Positions 34,728-48,600 of a stretch of DNA of 64,000 nt are shown here, one piece after another; position 1 is the first letter of the stretch; each line of letters opens with the position of its first letter. The DNA is from Sinonovacula constricta (taxonomy: Eukaryota; Mollusca; Bivalvia; Cardiida; Solecurtidae). The notes below the pieces were generated by a model. The model had not been told where the DNA came from. It ran no database searches and saw nothing but the letters and a program-made list of their open reading frames with translations. Location of the stretch: contig CM017561.1 of assembly GCA_007844125.1 (NCBI GenBank), positions 30,038,389-30,102,388 of the forward strand. The letters are read 5' to 3'. The position numbers and the translations under genes are program-made.

Positions 34728-36217
34728 TAGTAACGCCATTGACGTCATCTCGGCCCAAAATCCCATATTTTCCTATCAGCAAAGGTACGAATCACGGCGT
34801 CTCATTCATCCCGTAGCTAACGCACGTCAACCAAATTATCAGTGAAGATTCCGCATGAATATTAGGCATGACGTTCATGACGTCACAATTATTTATGACG
34901 TCATAAAGGTAAACAAAAGCGGTATTCTTTGATGACAGGTGTTAAAATGAGTGTCAAACAGCGATCAGCTATAAAATTTTGCGTGTTAAATGGAATTTCG
35001 CGAGGAAAAACTATTGAAATTCTACAACAGGCTTATGGAGATTCATCAGTGAAAAGGACGGTGGTTTATAAATGGTATAACAGGTTCAAGGGGGGTCGAC
35101 AAGGCACTGGTGACGACGAGCGCAGCGGCCGCCTGGTGACGAAGACGTCATCGTACGTCGCTGACGTTAAGGATCTGCTGGACAAAAATAGGCGCCTTAC
35201 GATTCGCGAGATAACTGAAAGAGTTGACTGTAGTTACGGAACAGTGTTCAACATCATCCATGACAAACTTAACATGCGACGAGTCTGTGCACGCTGGATT
35301 CCGAAACAACTGACTGATGAGCAGAAGTGGCTAAGAACCGAGTCTTGTAAACGTATGATACAGCGGTATGAGCGCGAAGGATATGCCTTCATGGAGAAGA
35401 TCGTGACTGCCGACGAGACCTGGATTAGCATGTACACACCGGAAACCAAGTCCCAATCGACTATGTGAAAGACGCCGGGCTCCCCTTCCCCTAAAAAGTT
35501 CAAAGTGAACCAGTCAGCGAAGAAGCAGATGTTTGTGGTGTTTTTCGACGCAAGATATGTGATCCTGTCCCACGGCGTGCTACCTGGACAAACAGTCAAC
35601 GCTTCCTATTATACGAAGGTGAGTGATGATAACTTTCGTAATCTTTATACAAATAATATTGTTATTTCTTTTACAGGTAAATATACTTATTTTAATCTTT
35701 CAGATAGACCAGAGTCCTTTTATTTTTTTATCGTTTTCAGGTTTTGAAGCGCGATTTCCTGCGGGCCATGTGGAAGAAAAGGGCCGAGCACCTGCCATCC
35801 ATTATCTTCCATTATGACAACGCCCCGTGTCATCTTGCAACAATTACACAGTCAACTATACAGGAGCTTGGATTCGAATTTCTAGACCACCCGCCGTACA
35901 GCCCCGACCTGTCACCACGTGACTTTTTCCTTTTCCCTGTGGTCAAGAGCTACCTCCGGGGAATCCATTTCGACAGCATTGACGAACTTTCTTCTGCAGT
36001 AAAGGTCGCAGTCTCGAATATTCAGACTGTGTCATTTAGGAGAAGTTTTTTAGATGCCTGGATAGCCAGATGTAGGAAGTGCGTAGTGTTTAGGGGTGCC
36101 TATTTCGAAAAGGACTAGACATACCGGGCAATCCTTAGCGGTAAGTTGTTATGGGCAGTTTCGACGTCGTTGACGTCAATATGACCTTGGGCCGGGATTC
36201 GCTAGGTGATGTTACTA
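34728..36217 (+). mobile_element. Mariner-family transposon with imperfect terminal inverted repeats
   Basis: The left end TTAGTAACGCC..CGGCCCAA (34728-34757) pairs with the right end in reverse complement, ATAGTAACATCACC..CGGCCCAA (36217-36185). An outer inverted pair (34588-34620 with 36362-36327, sharing aaattcgcggaaaagtgttc) suggests the terminal repeats may reach outward to about 34580 and 36370. It encloses a transposase on the plus strand. Confidence 0.75.
34929..36118 (+). pseudogene. Mariner transposase, DD34D, one nonsense codon and one small intron
   Basis: Exon 1 (34929-35618) carries two helix-turn-helix regions (RSAIKFCVLNGISRGKTIEI; RRLTIREITERVDCSYGTVF), a linker motif WIPKQL (mariner WVPHEL type) and the first catalytic Asp in TADETWI. 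A TGA at 35466-35468 interrupts the frame where relatives have Trp. The frame then continues 50 codons to a donor AAG|GTGAGT. A 122-bp intron (35619-35740, ending tttttatcgttttcag) separates exon 2 (35741-36118), with HYDNAPCH and YSPDLSPRDFFLFP. The spacing between the last two Asp is 34 residues. The product would be about 355 residues, a usual mariner length. It is probably inactive because of the stop. Confidence 0.88.
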
Positions 36218-36647
36218 TAGTAACAATAATTTGATAAGTGTATAAGCAATCGCAGTGAAATTTTTGGATCTAAGCAGAATTAAATGATTTTGAAATGTGT
36301 ATACAAAATAACTGAAAACGCACGCATGCTAAATAAACGAGAACACTTTTCCGCGAATTTATTGATCACCCCTCGTAGTTATGGATCCGTGTATATACCA
36401 TCTTTTCTTTTTCAGTTTTGTTTTTCAAGTAAGAAAAACGGAAAAGATACAGAAGGTTCTTTTTTTATTTTATGTATCGAATTTTAAAAACAAAAAATAA
36501 AAACTGAAATATATGTATTCTTAACCGTTTTTCTGAATATGTACCTAAAAACGAAAACTCTAACCGTATGTCGTTTCACAAAACGAAAAGCGAAAAACGT
36601 GTGGCGCTGCGATCGCTTGGCCTGGCTAGGTAAGTAACTAGCAAGAT

Positions 36648-36759
36648 AAGATACACAAGTTTCAATGGCGGCCAGAAACAGTACCAACTAATATCAACGC
36701 CAATAAAGATGAATGACCGCACACTTTTTTTCCGGCCGCCATTGCAACCTGTGTATCTT
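36648..36759. mobile_element. Short inverted-repeat element
   Basis: aagatacacaagtttcaatggcggcc (36648-36673) pairs with 36734-36759 in reverse complement, with two mismatches in 26. It has a 60-bp interior and is MITE-like. Confidence 0.65.
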
Positions 36760-38860
36760 CAAATCATCTGAGAACACAGCCAGTTTCTTGTGCATTTATA
36801 TCTTCAGCTTCCTTTTGAATAGGACGTCTATCCGATTGTGTTCACTTTTTACAGCCGACGCACGGGTAATTCTTCACCATTCTGAAAAATATTATTATAT
36901 TATTATATTTATTATATTATTATATATTAATAAAAATACTTCTCTCATGCGAGTATTGAACCAGCTCTGTCAGACTACAAAGCCAGCGAGTATCTTCTAC
37001 ACTATTTCCACTAGCTTAAATTTGTGCAGTTTTTATGAGATGAAGAATAATTTAGATCTACTTTCTGTTTCAATAAAACTAATTGTAGCAACGCACACAC
37101 CGCATTTTATCAAACACATTTCAAGAAATAAAATAATTATCTGGAATTATTGATCTTTTTTTTCGGTAAAAATGGTATTTGAAATAATTTGTATTATTGC
37201 ATTTCTTTGTAGTTTACTCGTGTTTTGTGCGATACGTTTAGTTTCCTGGACAAGCGCGCTTGGAAACGCTTTCTTCTGGGTGAGCAGATCGTCAATTTTG
37301 TGTTATTAATTATGAAGTTGTTTTTAATATTTAAGCTTGAGCACATGTCAATATCAATATCAAATAGGCATCGTTCTGTTCGATTTTGTGCTTTTTAAAA
37401 AGTAATCATGTTTTATTTTGGCACACTCTTGCGCTTATTCTTTCTGTTTGTAAGAAAGGGTAGAAATGGGTAAAACTCGAAGATTTTGCGCATTCCGGGT
37501 AGTTTTGAAAAGCGGTAAGCGGGGCAAAAATGCAAATAAATCACTTCAATATTGGAAAATTTGTTGAGTGTAAGGCTGGGTAGGAATAAATATGACATGA
37601 AATAATGCTTTTATGGGCTTTTATTTGTTACTTTTGGCTTAAACAAACGCTTATACATTCTATATTTATTCTATTTTCAGGTCAATTCCATTGCAATAAA
37701 CTCTGTTTGATTCGTTTATCACAATCTGCATAATGTTCGTAACAACATGTGTTTTCCCATAACATTGTTATTTCATGTTGAGGTTAAATTCCAATGGGTG
37801 AATGCAAATTGCTAAGTTGTTAGAGGTTGTTGCCCAATATGTATTTATGTTGAATAATACAATGTTTAAACTTGACTTGCACACTGAAACGAGGACACAT
37901 TTCTCGGTCACTCAAAGCGACAGTAGACATGCTCGGAATGGATTGCTGTACGACTGCAATTCATAATCAATGTACCATAATATGTATATTTACATGATAT
38001 ACAAATAAAAATAGTTAAAAGAGATACGTTTTACATGTTATTTTTACAAATTAACGAAGAGAAAACATATAGAAATATGGAAAATGGCTGTAAAGTTGTG
38101 AAACGAAAATAAAAAGTATAGAGATATAATGCTACTTGTGAAAAATGTTTATGACTAACTTTTAGTATGAAAATATAAAAAGTTTAAACCATTGCTCAAA
38201 AGGTATACTAAGTATTTTTTTCTCAAATGCATATAATAATTCATATAAGACAATTTAAAAGTATGTACTCTGAAGCATGAAAACACTTCTTTTACAAATC
38301 CGCTATTTTGTGTTTCTTGCTAAGGACAATAATATCTAATTAAGCGTGCATTGAAACCAGAAATTAACTGAGCTAATTTTAGCAAAGCTTGCGCATATTT
38401 TCAATAAGCAAACGCCTTCAATCAGCGAAGGCTAATACAAAACAATTCTACAGGTAAAATAGTTACAGAACTTTGAGATACTTGCTATTTTCCATTGACT
38501 TATGAATTGTAAATAACTTGTAAACAAAAAATATTGAATATCGTTTGAAAGTGGACCTACATAGTCTATGGATTTGATACTGACGGGGCCTGAAATTATG
38601 TTATTATTCCTAGAAAAGTCCTACTGGTGTTATTATTTTTCCTCCGAAAACCTTCCGTTCTGTGAAGAGACAATCTGTCTCAGCGTACTTTGCATGATTC
38701 ATTATTCTTATTCACAACTATTTGTACATGTTATAATTTATGTAAAGCCATGATAATCAAAATATGTTATCATTTCGTTTTTAGCAATCGTTGCGAATGC
38801 CTTATTCAAGTGCACTATACACGTTTAATATATTAAAATATACAATATATAAATATACAG
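36760..38860. other. Intergenic AT-rich sequence
   Basis: A 146-codon ORF (36713-37153) is AT-driven and unlike any family I know. A TTA-rich palindromic run lies at 36893-36935. Nothing else was recognised. Confidence 0.45.
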
Positions 38861-38970
38861 ACGCGCGCACACAAACACACACACACACGCACGCACGCAC
38901 ACGCACACACAACACGCACACACACATACACACACACACACGCACACACACAGCATACACACACATATAT
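38861..38970. repeat. (CA)n/(TA)n microsatellite
   Basis: Interrupted CA repeats ending in tatatatata, just downstream of gene 2. Confidence 0.95.
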
Positions 38971-39107
38971 ATATATATAATTCATATTACTGTTGTTATT
39001 AGTATAATTAGTATAATCCTAACATATGGTATACTCTAAAGCATACTCAATCAAACATTCTGGCACCAAGTAATAAGCTTAGAATGCACTTTGCTATTTT
39101 CTAATTA

Positions 39108-39455
39108 TCATTCTGGTTCGTCCTTGTTACAGTCCCCACACGGCACGAAGCAGTAACATCGGAAGTTGTCCTTCATACATGGTACTGATCCAGCTTCTGT
39201 ATTGTCGTCAATGAAAGCTTTGATTGTACGCGGCTTAAGCTCCTTCACGCCATCATCGGAAACTTGCACTAGCTTTTCCAACTGACGCCGCAGTTCTGCT
39301 TCATGGACAGAAAGTTTATTTCCGGTTTGCATAAGTTCCAGAAACTGATTTCGTAATCCGGTATTCGATTTCAAATCTGTAGTTTTCATGAGTTTAATAA
39401 TGGCCTTTTCAATGGGTCCTTTCTTTATTTTTAGACCATTTGTTTTACTGTGTAT
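39108..39455 (-). CDS. Trpml: Trpml gene 2, exon 14 (C-terminal tail and stop)
   Basis: 348 bp, 115 codons then TGA. It contains ELRRQLEKL, KPRTIKAFI and a Cys-rich end CYCFVPCGDCNKDEPE, whereas gene 1 ends at a lysine run. Acceptor ttatttcag|ATA. Homology with the gene 1 3' flank continues to about 39053 (tctggcaccaagtaat is shared). Confidence 0.92.
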   Translation of the reverse strand: MHSKTNGLKIKKGPIEKAIIKLMKTTDLKSNTGLRNQFLELMQTGNKLSVHEAELRRQLEKLVQVSDDGVKELKPRTIKAFIDDNTEAGSVPCMKDNFRCYCFVPCGDCNKDEPE

Positions 39456-39579
39456 CTGAAATAAAATAAAACGTAAATATCCAAGATGTAAACGTTCGTA
39501 CTTAATAGCAAGGTTTACTGCTAGCATAATCGTCAATTACTAACAAATACGCATATCACTCAGTAATTGTAAGGTGACT

Positions 39580-39671
<92 letters not shown>

Positions 39672-42600
39672 GACTGTTAGTAGAAATTATTTATGATAAT
39701 TTTCTTCTTTGGCATACATTACTATTTTCCTGTAAAAAATCATTCCAGCTGAAGTTTTACCCGAATTGACTCGTAGGCGCTCATGAAGATGGCGATGAGA
39801 AGGTTGATGACGACGATTGTGAAGACGGCGACATATGTCAGGATGAAGACCCGTGAGAACCACCAGACCACGTTGCTGCCCGACTTTTTGTACTCCAAGA
39901 TGGCAAGCGTTGCGTATATCTCATCTCCGTTTACAATAGACAAAAGCGTCTCAGCACAGGCAGCAGGCGTCTCAAACTGTCTCGAAATAGAAGTACAATA
40001 TGTGATGGCCATTTAACAGGTTTTTCATAATTCATAAGGTGGGTGTATATGGTACACAATGACTCCATTAATCTATATACAGATCGGCACATAAAAAACA
40101 TGTATTGCACACATGAAGCCGCTATTGCCTTTTTACTGTTAAACTAGCTGATACCACCTTTTTAGAACTCTTTTTGAAAAAAAAATCACCTGTGTTAAAA
40201 TTTTACTTATTTACATACATCCCGCATTAAGCCATTCGCCCGATCGGGACTACAACCCACGCGGTGAGCTGCGAGCACTGAGAAGCGTTACAAGCATGTA
40301 GCTCTACCACTAACTTACGGGCGCCTCACCCCACGGACACATTATCAAATTAAAAGCCTCTATGCACAAATCTTACCTTGACGTGGTAGGGCGATAGAAC
40401 GACGTACCCACACACCCAGAAACCGACAAACAACACGGTGACGCAGATCAGGTATGCCAGTACGTCAAAGGCAGCCTTGTATAGGGTGCTAAATAGTAAC
40501 TGGAAATAAAATGATGTATATATCTTATCAGTTGTGGCATTTGATTATATCAAATATGCGAAACAATAATTTATTTATTAAATATTAAGTTTATTTACAC
40601 TCCAAAAAATAATGGAAAGATGATATATATCACCTAATATTGTGTACACATATAATAAATAATAAATAGGTAGATAGTTTCCGTGGCTCTACCTCTGTGC
40701 ATTGAATTAAAACCAGAAATCTTGCAATGGTTGTAGTTGTTGTGTGAAATATTAAATTAATGAGAAATATTTGGCGTCGGTGAGGCTTTTAAACATGTGA
40801 CTTATATGTAAAAGACAAATCTTAAATACAATTTTGTGGAAGGTAAGCTAGAATGAATCAAGACACCAAAAAGACAAACAGACAGACAGACAGACAATAC
40901 GTTTATTACGTCTCAGGTACAACGTTGTACAACATGAGGCAAGTTATATAATTCCAATATTGATACATAACTGTTAGTTCCGGTCCAAAAAAGAATAATG
41001 TACGCGAATATGAATACAAAATGGGTTAAGAAAAGATAGACTAAAGAGGAGGAAGCAGACAAACAGGGAGGAGACCATAGAACTGACAGCCAGAGTGAGG
41101 AGGGGGAACACACTTTGTGCTCAAAGTTTAGACATTGTAAATGAGGTGTTAGTAACAACGGGCATTCAATATACACGAAAGTAGTGAGAATAAAACGGTT
41201 CAATGCTTCAATTATGAAAATAAAAGGTTACATATTTTCAGACATAAATGGTAGTTTACACAGTTTGTATACCGCAAACTTGTCCTGGCAATAAGGTAAT
41301 CAAATACTGTATTAAATACCGCTACCTTACCGTGGCAATAATGTAATCAACTACTGTATTAAATATCGCTACCTTACCCTGGCCATAATGTTATCAACTA
41401 GTGTGTTAAATACCGCTAACTTACCCTGGCCATAATGTAATCAACTATTGTGTTAAATACCGCTAACATACCCTGGCCATAATGTAATCAGCTATTGTGT
41501 TGAATACCGCTAACTTACCCTGGCAAAAATGTAATCAAATAATATATTAAATACCGTTAACTTACCTTGGCCATAATATAATAAACTTTTGTGTTAAATA
41601 CTGCCAACCTTCCCTAGCAATAATGTAATAATGTAAAACGCACGCTATATATAAACCAAAAATGTAGAAATAATAGATTAGCTTATTGTTTTCACAAATT
41701 ATTAAAACAGGTACATGTCTTTGTGCAAAATACCCGTGTTTTATTTAGTGATCAATGCAAATTAAAACGTGTCCAATTACCTACACAACTATCATTCTTG
41801 TGAAACCAGCGGAATTACATTCCTATCAAACTAGATGCAATAAAAAGTTGTTAGTTTACACACAACTTTTATGGAGTGTTGAGGCAGTCTTCGCCGAGGA
41901 ATTATATTGCTTTTATAATACACTTGTGTAAAAACGTACATGTAGCCTACAGTGGCAGACATGATGTCATTCTTGTTTAAATAAGTATACAGATGCAATC
42001 GATGATTTCTACCAATGCGGACCGCTGTGGTATTTTTCCGTGCTTGCCTTGCAGCAGCACCCTAAATTGGTAAAAAATGGTTGGACAGCTACGCCGAATG
42101 CTGACATTGTAACTAGGCGCGGATACTTACATGGAACTTGATGTGGAACTTGAAGAACCTGAGCAGGCTCAGCCAAGCCAGCAGGCCCCCGACGCTCAAC
42201 CGCACTGAGTGCTCGTCGATGTCAGACAGAACCCATCCACTGGCCTAAAAATGTTCAGATTAAAGTAAAATACATTTATCGAAAAGAAATAATTGTATTT
42301 AAAGGTTGTAACCGACAGTTTGCTTACATCAATACGAGTGAAAATGGCTTATCCTTAGTTTGGAGATTTTGGGTTTTATCTCTGTATGAACCTAAGTTTT
42401 AATTTAATGAACACGAGATTAATCGCTACCTCAGTTGTAAATTATAACATATCTTGAAAAATCGCTCTTAATTTCCCTTTTTTCAAATTTTTAAATGAGC
42501 AGGACAGGGATTTAAAAAAAAGGAGATATCGACATCAGAACGATTTTACCCGGAAAGCGGACATTTTCTATTTTTAGAAGGGAGACAAATGCTATCTTAA

Positions 42601-45600
42601 AAATATAGATAAACATATCGGTTCATTCGTGACGGAAAATACACTTATACACCAGTTATTCAAAAATGGAACCGGTAAAATGGGTTTATCTCGCGGATTC
42701 GATTTTGGACACAGAAATATCAGGAAGTAAAAGTGTATTGAGAGGTTGGAAGCAATTCAACTAATGAATTTATTTTTTTTTAAATTTTCAACTGTAAAGT
42801 TTAGCTTCTTGTGTTCTGCACAAATCAATTATTTTTCCGGACAATCAAGTCTGAAGGATAAACAAATAGGGAAAAATAACGCATGTAGAGTTTTAATCAC
42901 TTTATACACGCTGTTCTTCAACTAACCATGAGATACTTGCTTATGCTTAAAGGGAGTCCATCTAGTGCTTAAGCCCGGACAAGAATATATAAGCTGAATC
43001 AAAGGTGAGTCTTTGGTTCTTGTGCGCTTCAACCCTATCGCCAGATACATATGCATTCAGTTTGAAATGATTTAATGCAGACAATTTTTTTTAAATTGCA
43101 AAATAAATAATAAATATAACTAAGTTAACAGTATACCAAAATCAATACATACATATATATACATATATATATATATATATATGATATTGATATTATATTA
43201 TTTAATTTTTATTATTTATTTATTTATTTTATTTTATTTATTTATTCATTCATTCTTCCGGTTAAAACTATGATCAATGGAATATCAAAATATACAAATC
43301 GACGTGCACTTCATTATCACTTACTGCTAGTGTAAAGGCAATGTAGTATGACTCGCGGGCTGTCAAACCGTCTGCGACCAATTGACAAAAGTCCCAGAGC
43401 TTTAAAAACCTGAAATACTCCGCCTTGGACAAATTGGTCTCATTTTCGTCAGTAATCTCGTAGAAGGTCGAAAAATACTTGTTCATGTATAGCCAAGTTT
43501 TCTGCAAGATACATGGTAACATAATTATTATTGTCGATTTAATAATGGGCCTTTTATGTTATGTTTTATTTTTGTCAAACTACGTATGAGCTATTTTATT
43601 ATAACTGCGTGCAAATATAACACTTTTTTAATGATAAGAACAAAGCATGCAGATCTTAATCAGAAATATTTGCTTTTGCAGCTCATTTTTTACCAGATTC
43701 AAGTTAAATCAGGACGTTTGTTTTGAAAATATCGATGGATTGAATTGTCAATCGAATTTTCCAGAAAAAGGTCAAGTTCAAAAACAATACAGCAGCTTGT
43801 GAGGCTAAATATATATTTAGGAATGTATTTTCAAAAAGCTTTATTTGGGGTTTTAATGATTGTAAACCGGACTGCAAGATTATTTTTATCTTAAAATCCT
43901 TTATTACAGTTATTTTACTTGCTGAATGTGGTACCAGTGAAATGTAATGAGCTTCTGGAAATCCAATTGTTCCGACTGAGGACATTTATCGCCTTTGAAA
44001 AATAAATAAAGACCAAGAATACATACAACTGCCAAGTAGATACTGAACACAATATTGGCACCGGTCAGCAACGCAGATATTAAACTGATGGCAAACACAG
44101 CTTCACCAAGGGTTTTGGACGTCTGTTCGAAGATCCAGTCTGGAAGATACACATTGGTTTACATTAAATAATAATTTCTACAGTTGAACTTCCGTTTGTA
44201 GCAGTTATTCATTTGAAAGACAAATATATGTTCCTTTCTGTTTCTTTCTGTATTGTCAACAATAATTTAATGGAACTGCATCACGTGTAAAGAATGCCTG
44301 TGAACAATAAGAAGTTTTCGTCTATTCAATATGAACGAGTAATGTGGTATAAAATTTCGCACCTTTTAAGATCGTATACAGTAGATATCGAATTCTAAAT
44401 CCATCTCCATAAAAGTTAAGTGATTATGACTTTTTAACATCATTTTCTATCTCGTATCTATGAGGGTACCGGTAGATGCGTATAATGGCGTATCTATGAG
44501 TGTACCGCTAGATGCGTAAAATGGCGTATCTATGAGGGTACCACTAGATGCGTATAATGGCGTATTCATGAATGTACCACTAGATGCGTAAAATAGCGTA
44601 TCTATTAGTATACATACCGCTAGATGCGTAAAATGACGTATCTATGAATGTACACCTAGATGCTTAAAATGGCCTATCCAAGAGTTGAAGGGTTTCAAAC
44701 ATGAAAAAAAGTTAAGCATACTAAGCGCGAATGTTTTCTGCAGCTAGTGTAGATCCAGATCAGCCAGTTTTCTATGTTCTAATCAGGAATTGCACTTTCT
44801 GTTAAATGCTTGCTGTTTAGTTTTCTACAATAAATCGTCGTATCAATATATCAAACAGTTTGAACGTGTAAGCGTATTTAGTCAGGGGTGGATCAGGGGA
44901 GGGGGGAGCAGGATGGGGAAGGTATTCTCCTCCAACAACAAGGTAAAAGTGTAGAGTTGTGAAAACACATACATGAAAGCTTAAAAATAATAAGGTTTTA
45001 AAGTAAATTTTGCCTGTTAAATTCTTAGTTCAAAATTAGGGTTCCTTAATGTGTATACATGTCTAATATTTACTTGGCGGAGTATCTATAAAATCATAGC
45101 AATTACCGGTTTTGAAATATGTCTATCAAAATTTGTAGTAATTACAGTTGGTGGAGGATGTATTTTAAAATCGTAGTGATTATTGCTGGCCGAGTATTGT
45201 TTTTAAATCGTAGCAATGACCGTTGGTGAAGTATGTATTTTGAAATCGTAGTAATGACCGTTGGTGAAGTATGTATTTTAAAATCGTAGCAATGACCGTA
45301 GGTGAAGTATGTCTATTAAGCTTTGTTGTAATTACCGTTGGCGGAGATGTTCATACTGGAGCATGGTATACTGGAGGTGACCGTATGAAGGTCAACCACT
45401 ACCTGGCCGTTGTTGTCCAAATCTTCAAATCGAATCTGACAACAACAACAACAAAAGATAATGTTATGTCAAGAAGACTTAACAATTTTGGAAGCTTAAA
45501 CTGTATATACATTATTTTCTTTTGTTCGTATACGAGGGTCAGACATTTATAAATATTAAAGCGCTGGAAACACTGTTTAGGCAGTGTACGTGTTGTAAGT

Positions 45601-48600
45601 TTAACAGTATAACCGATTAAAGAAAAACAAATAATGTTCCGAGATCAAAATTACATTCCAGTTATTGGACAGCGTCGCTTGCGACACCGTTTAGAGTTAT
45701 GAGAAAGCTAGAGTTCGGAAGCACAAAGGAAGGACCCTGCATAACACTGACTACTCGCGGTCAGTTATTCATGCCTGGGAAGAAGTAGTGTGTGTATGAA
45801 GCACAATTGTATGTTTAAAGAAACTAGACGCGTTATTTGTGACAAGGCATGCTTCAAATGTTAACATTTATTTTGTTATTTAGTTCATTATATTGTGTTA
45901 TACAGACATACATGAAATTCAAATTTATGAATAACCAATACCGCGTACGAATATAGCGAACAATGCCGCGTACGAATATCACTCATTGAATAGAGGACAT
46001 GGTCGAAATAGGGAGCAAACTGCAATAAGAAGGAGTGTTGCACTGACTATAAATCATCTACTAGGCCGAAATATTTGCGATATCCCGCCCGGGATCTCCC
46101 TGCCATCTGCGGCTCTGCACAAGTTTATGTAAAAACATAGATCATCTCAGCATCGCAGTCTTAGGCGTCTGCAAGTGTTTTTAGAGATCTTTCGGACTCG
46201 GGACCTTTAGATCTAGATCACAAGGATACACGAGGTAGTATTTAATTTCAAAGTCAGTTTTTATAGAACCCTAGCAATAATAAATATTTATTTTAGACCT
46301 AACTTTTGTTAAAATGCAAAAATATATAGAAAGTATTGAATGTAAAATGCAATGGTTTCTATTCTCGGATGCTAGTGACACTAAATGTAACTTTTTTCAC
46401 ACGTACGATCGAGATTTTAGAAGGGGTGTTTATTTGCAGCCAAAAACTAGCCTGCTTTACCATTTCCAGTGCGTTATACGTTTGATTTAGTACGGAATAA
46501 TTTCGAACATTATCTGCACACCTGTAATCGCGTACAGATTCAAACTTACACCGCCAAATCAGAGCTTTTGAGCGCTTTGATTTATTTCGTCAACACGCAT
46601 GTGATGAAATTTCTAATCTTGATTCTTTTCCTAACGCGTTCGGTAATTTTTAGCTGAGATAATACCTCGGTCATAACATGTTAAGATATAAAGAAGGCTC
46701 CGCGCGGGATATGCAAATATCTCGATCCGTATATAATAGTCAGTGAATTATTCGTTTTGCCAATTAGTCTTAATTACTCTTGTCGCTGAGCAATATTCCT
46801 GCGCCGCGTTCATTCATTAATCTGTATGTCATGTATATCTATATCACACAGTTTAATCACTTGAACATCTAGTTTAAAGATATATCAATATTTATTGTAA
46901 TACTTGAGACATGCCTAAACGCAATTGACGTGTCTAATTCCCATTCGACATGCATATTTGTTTCTGCACTTGTACAATATTTCTCAGGCATGAAGACTAA
47001 CAGCGAGTAGTAAATGCCATGTTGTGTCAAACCATCGTGCCTCCGAAATTCAGCTTTCCAGTAAGTTTAGACGCTGTCGCAAGCGAACTGTAGTATTATC
47101 AATATATGTATAAAGCAATTATTAGTACGTCGATCAAAATTTGTCTGCCATTAATTAACAGGGGTTTTACATAGGTGGTAATTCGTGTTCAACTTACAAA
47201 TCCTTTAATCAGCAGGCATCGTGCTGCATTATTCTTCACGAAGATCCGTACAGAGTGCAATTGGAAAAGGATCCGCAGGTCTAAAAGTCTGCAAAGTGAC
47301 GAAATGTTTACACACATGCCGTTTAACAGTAAATTAAAAGGTAAATTAGCAAAGGTCCTATCAAAATTATCACAGATATTTAAATTTAAACTTCCTCTAG
47401 ACAAAGGAAAACAGGAAAACAGGGTAAATGTAAATGTGGCATTTCGAGTAAAATGAACCAAAGTCCAAGATATGTCAAAGGAAAATATACGTAACGATCC
47501 TGACATGATGAATTAGATGACAACATAGATTATATGCACGGGGAGATATTTTTACGAAAAACGCATACCAAAAATCACAATAACACTTTCCTTTAATATT
47601 TTTAATTAATTAAATTTGACTATGATACTGGGTAACCAACCATACAGAAGCACGGGTATATGTATTTTTACGCGAACCGTAATTAAACGTGATATCCGAC
47701 TGTTTGGACCAAATATTTTTTCTCAAAATACCAAAAAAGTTCTTGTTACATGAAAAGGTCTCGCAAAATGCTGCTCATTGATGCCCTAGATCAGTGTGAG
47801 CAATGAATTCGTCATTGCAAACATTTACTATCTGAGACTCGCTGCAATGATAGCTATTTTTAACTAGGAAAACCACGTTAAAACTCACTTTAAGATTACG
47901 TTATATCGTTTTCCGGGTATTCCGCTTTGACGTCGGTATCTTTTTTTAGCAGAGACCACTATCGTGCATATTTATAGATTTGGAATGATTGAACATTGAG
48001 TGTGTCTTTCCATCGCGATATGTACTGTCTAGCAATGAAGGTCATGTTCAAAAACATCTTATACTAAAGCATGAGTTTAAGCAGAAATTATGCAATATTC
48101 CCCAAAACAGTGTTAAAGTATTGTTGTAAGAATTTGATGCGGAAATTTTGTCGGATACCACCTTTAAACCGACAATCCGCTAGTATGTATCTGAGCATCA
48201 AACTTGTGAAGTGTTACACATTTTCCTTACAGAAAAGGTAAGCGTCAGGATTTGTTTTCCTGCACATGTCAAATTGGAGGCTTTGTTACCTTGTGTGCGC
48301 ATGATTACAGCTTTATCACCTCGCTGTATTCACAATAGAGCCACGTGCATTGGAACTATCCAGCATTACGCAAGGCACTGTCAATGCTTGGTCGTCCATA
48401 ATTACAAATGGCGATGCTGGATTACTTTGTTTGAAACTCTTTATTTTTTGTTAAAGCTTATTTTTGTTGCATACGCCAAAATAGGTCCATTGGGTGTATG
48501 TTCTTTCCTATGAAACCACAGACCCGACTCTGTAAATGAAAGGTTCTTTTATTGGTGAAGTTCTGGATAGCGGTGCCTCTTATTAAATACCATTTTAATG

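Noticed and set aside
36713..37153. 146-codon ORF as a gene
   Set aside because: AT-rich composition, overlaps an inverted-repeat element at its start, no recognisable domain.
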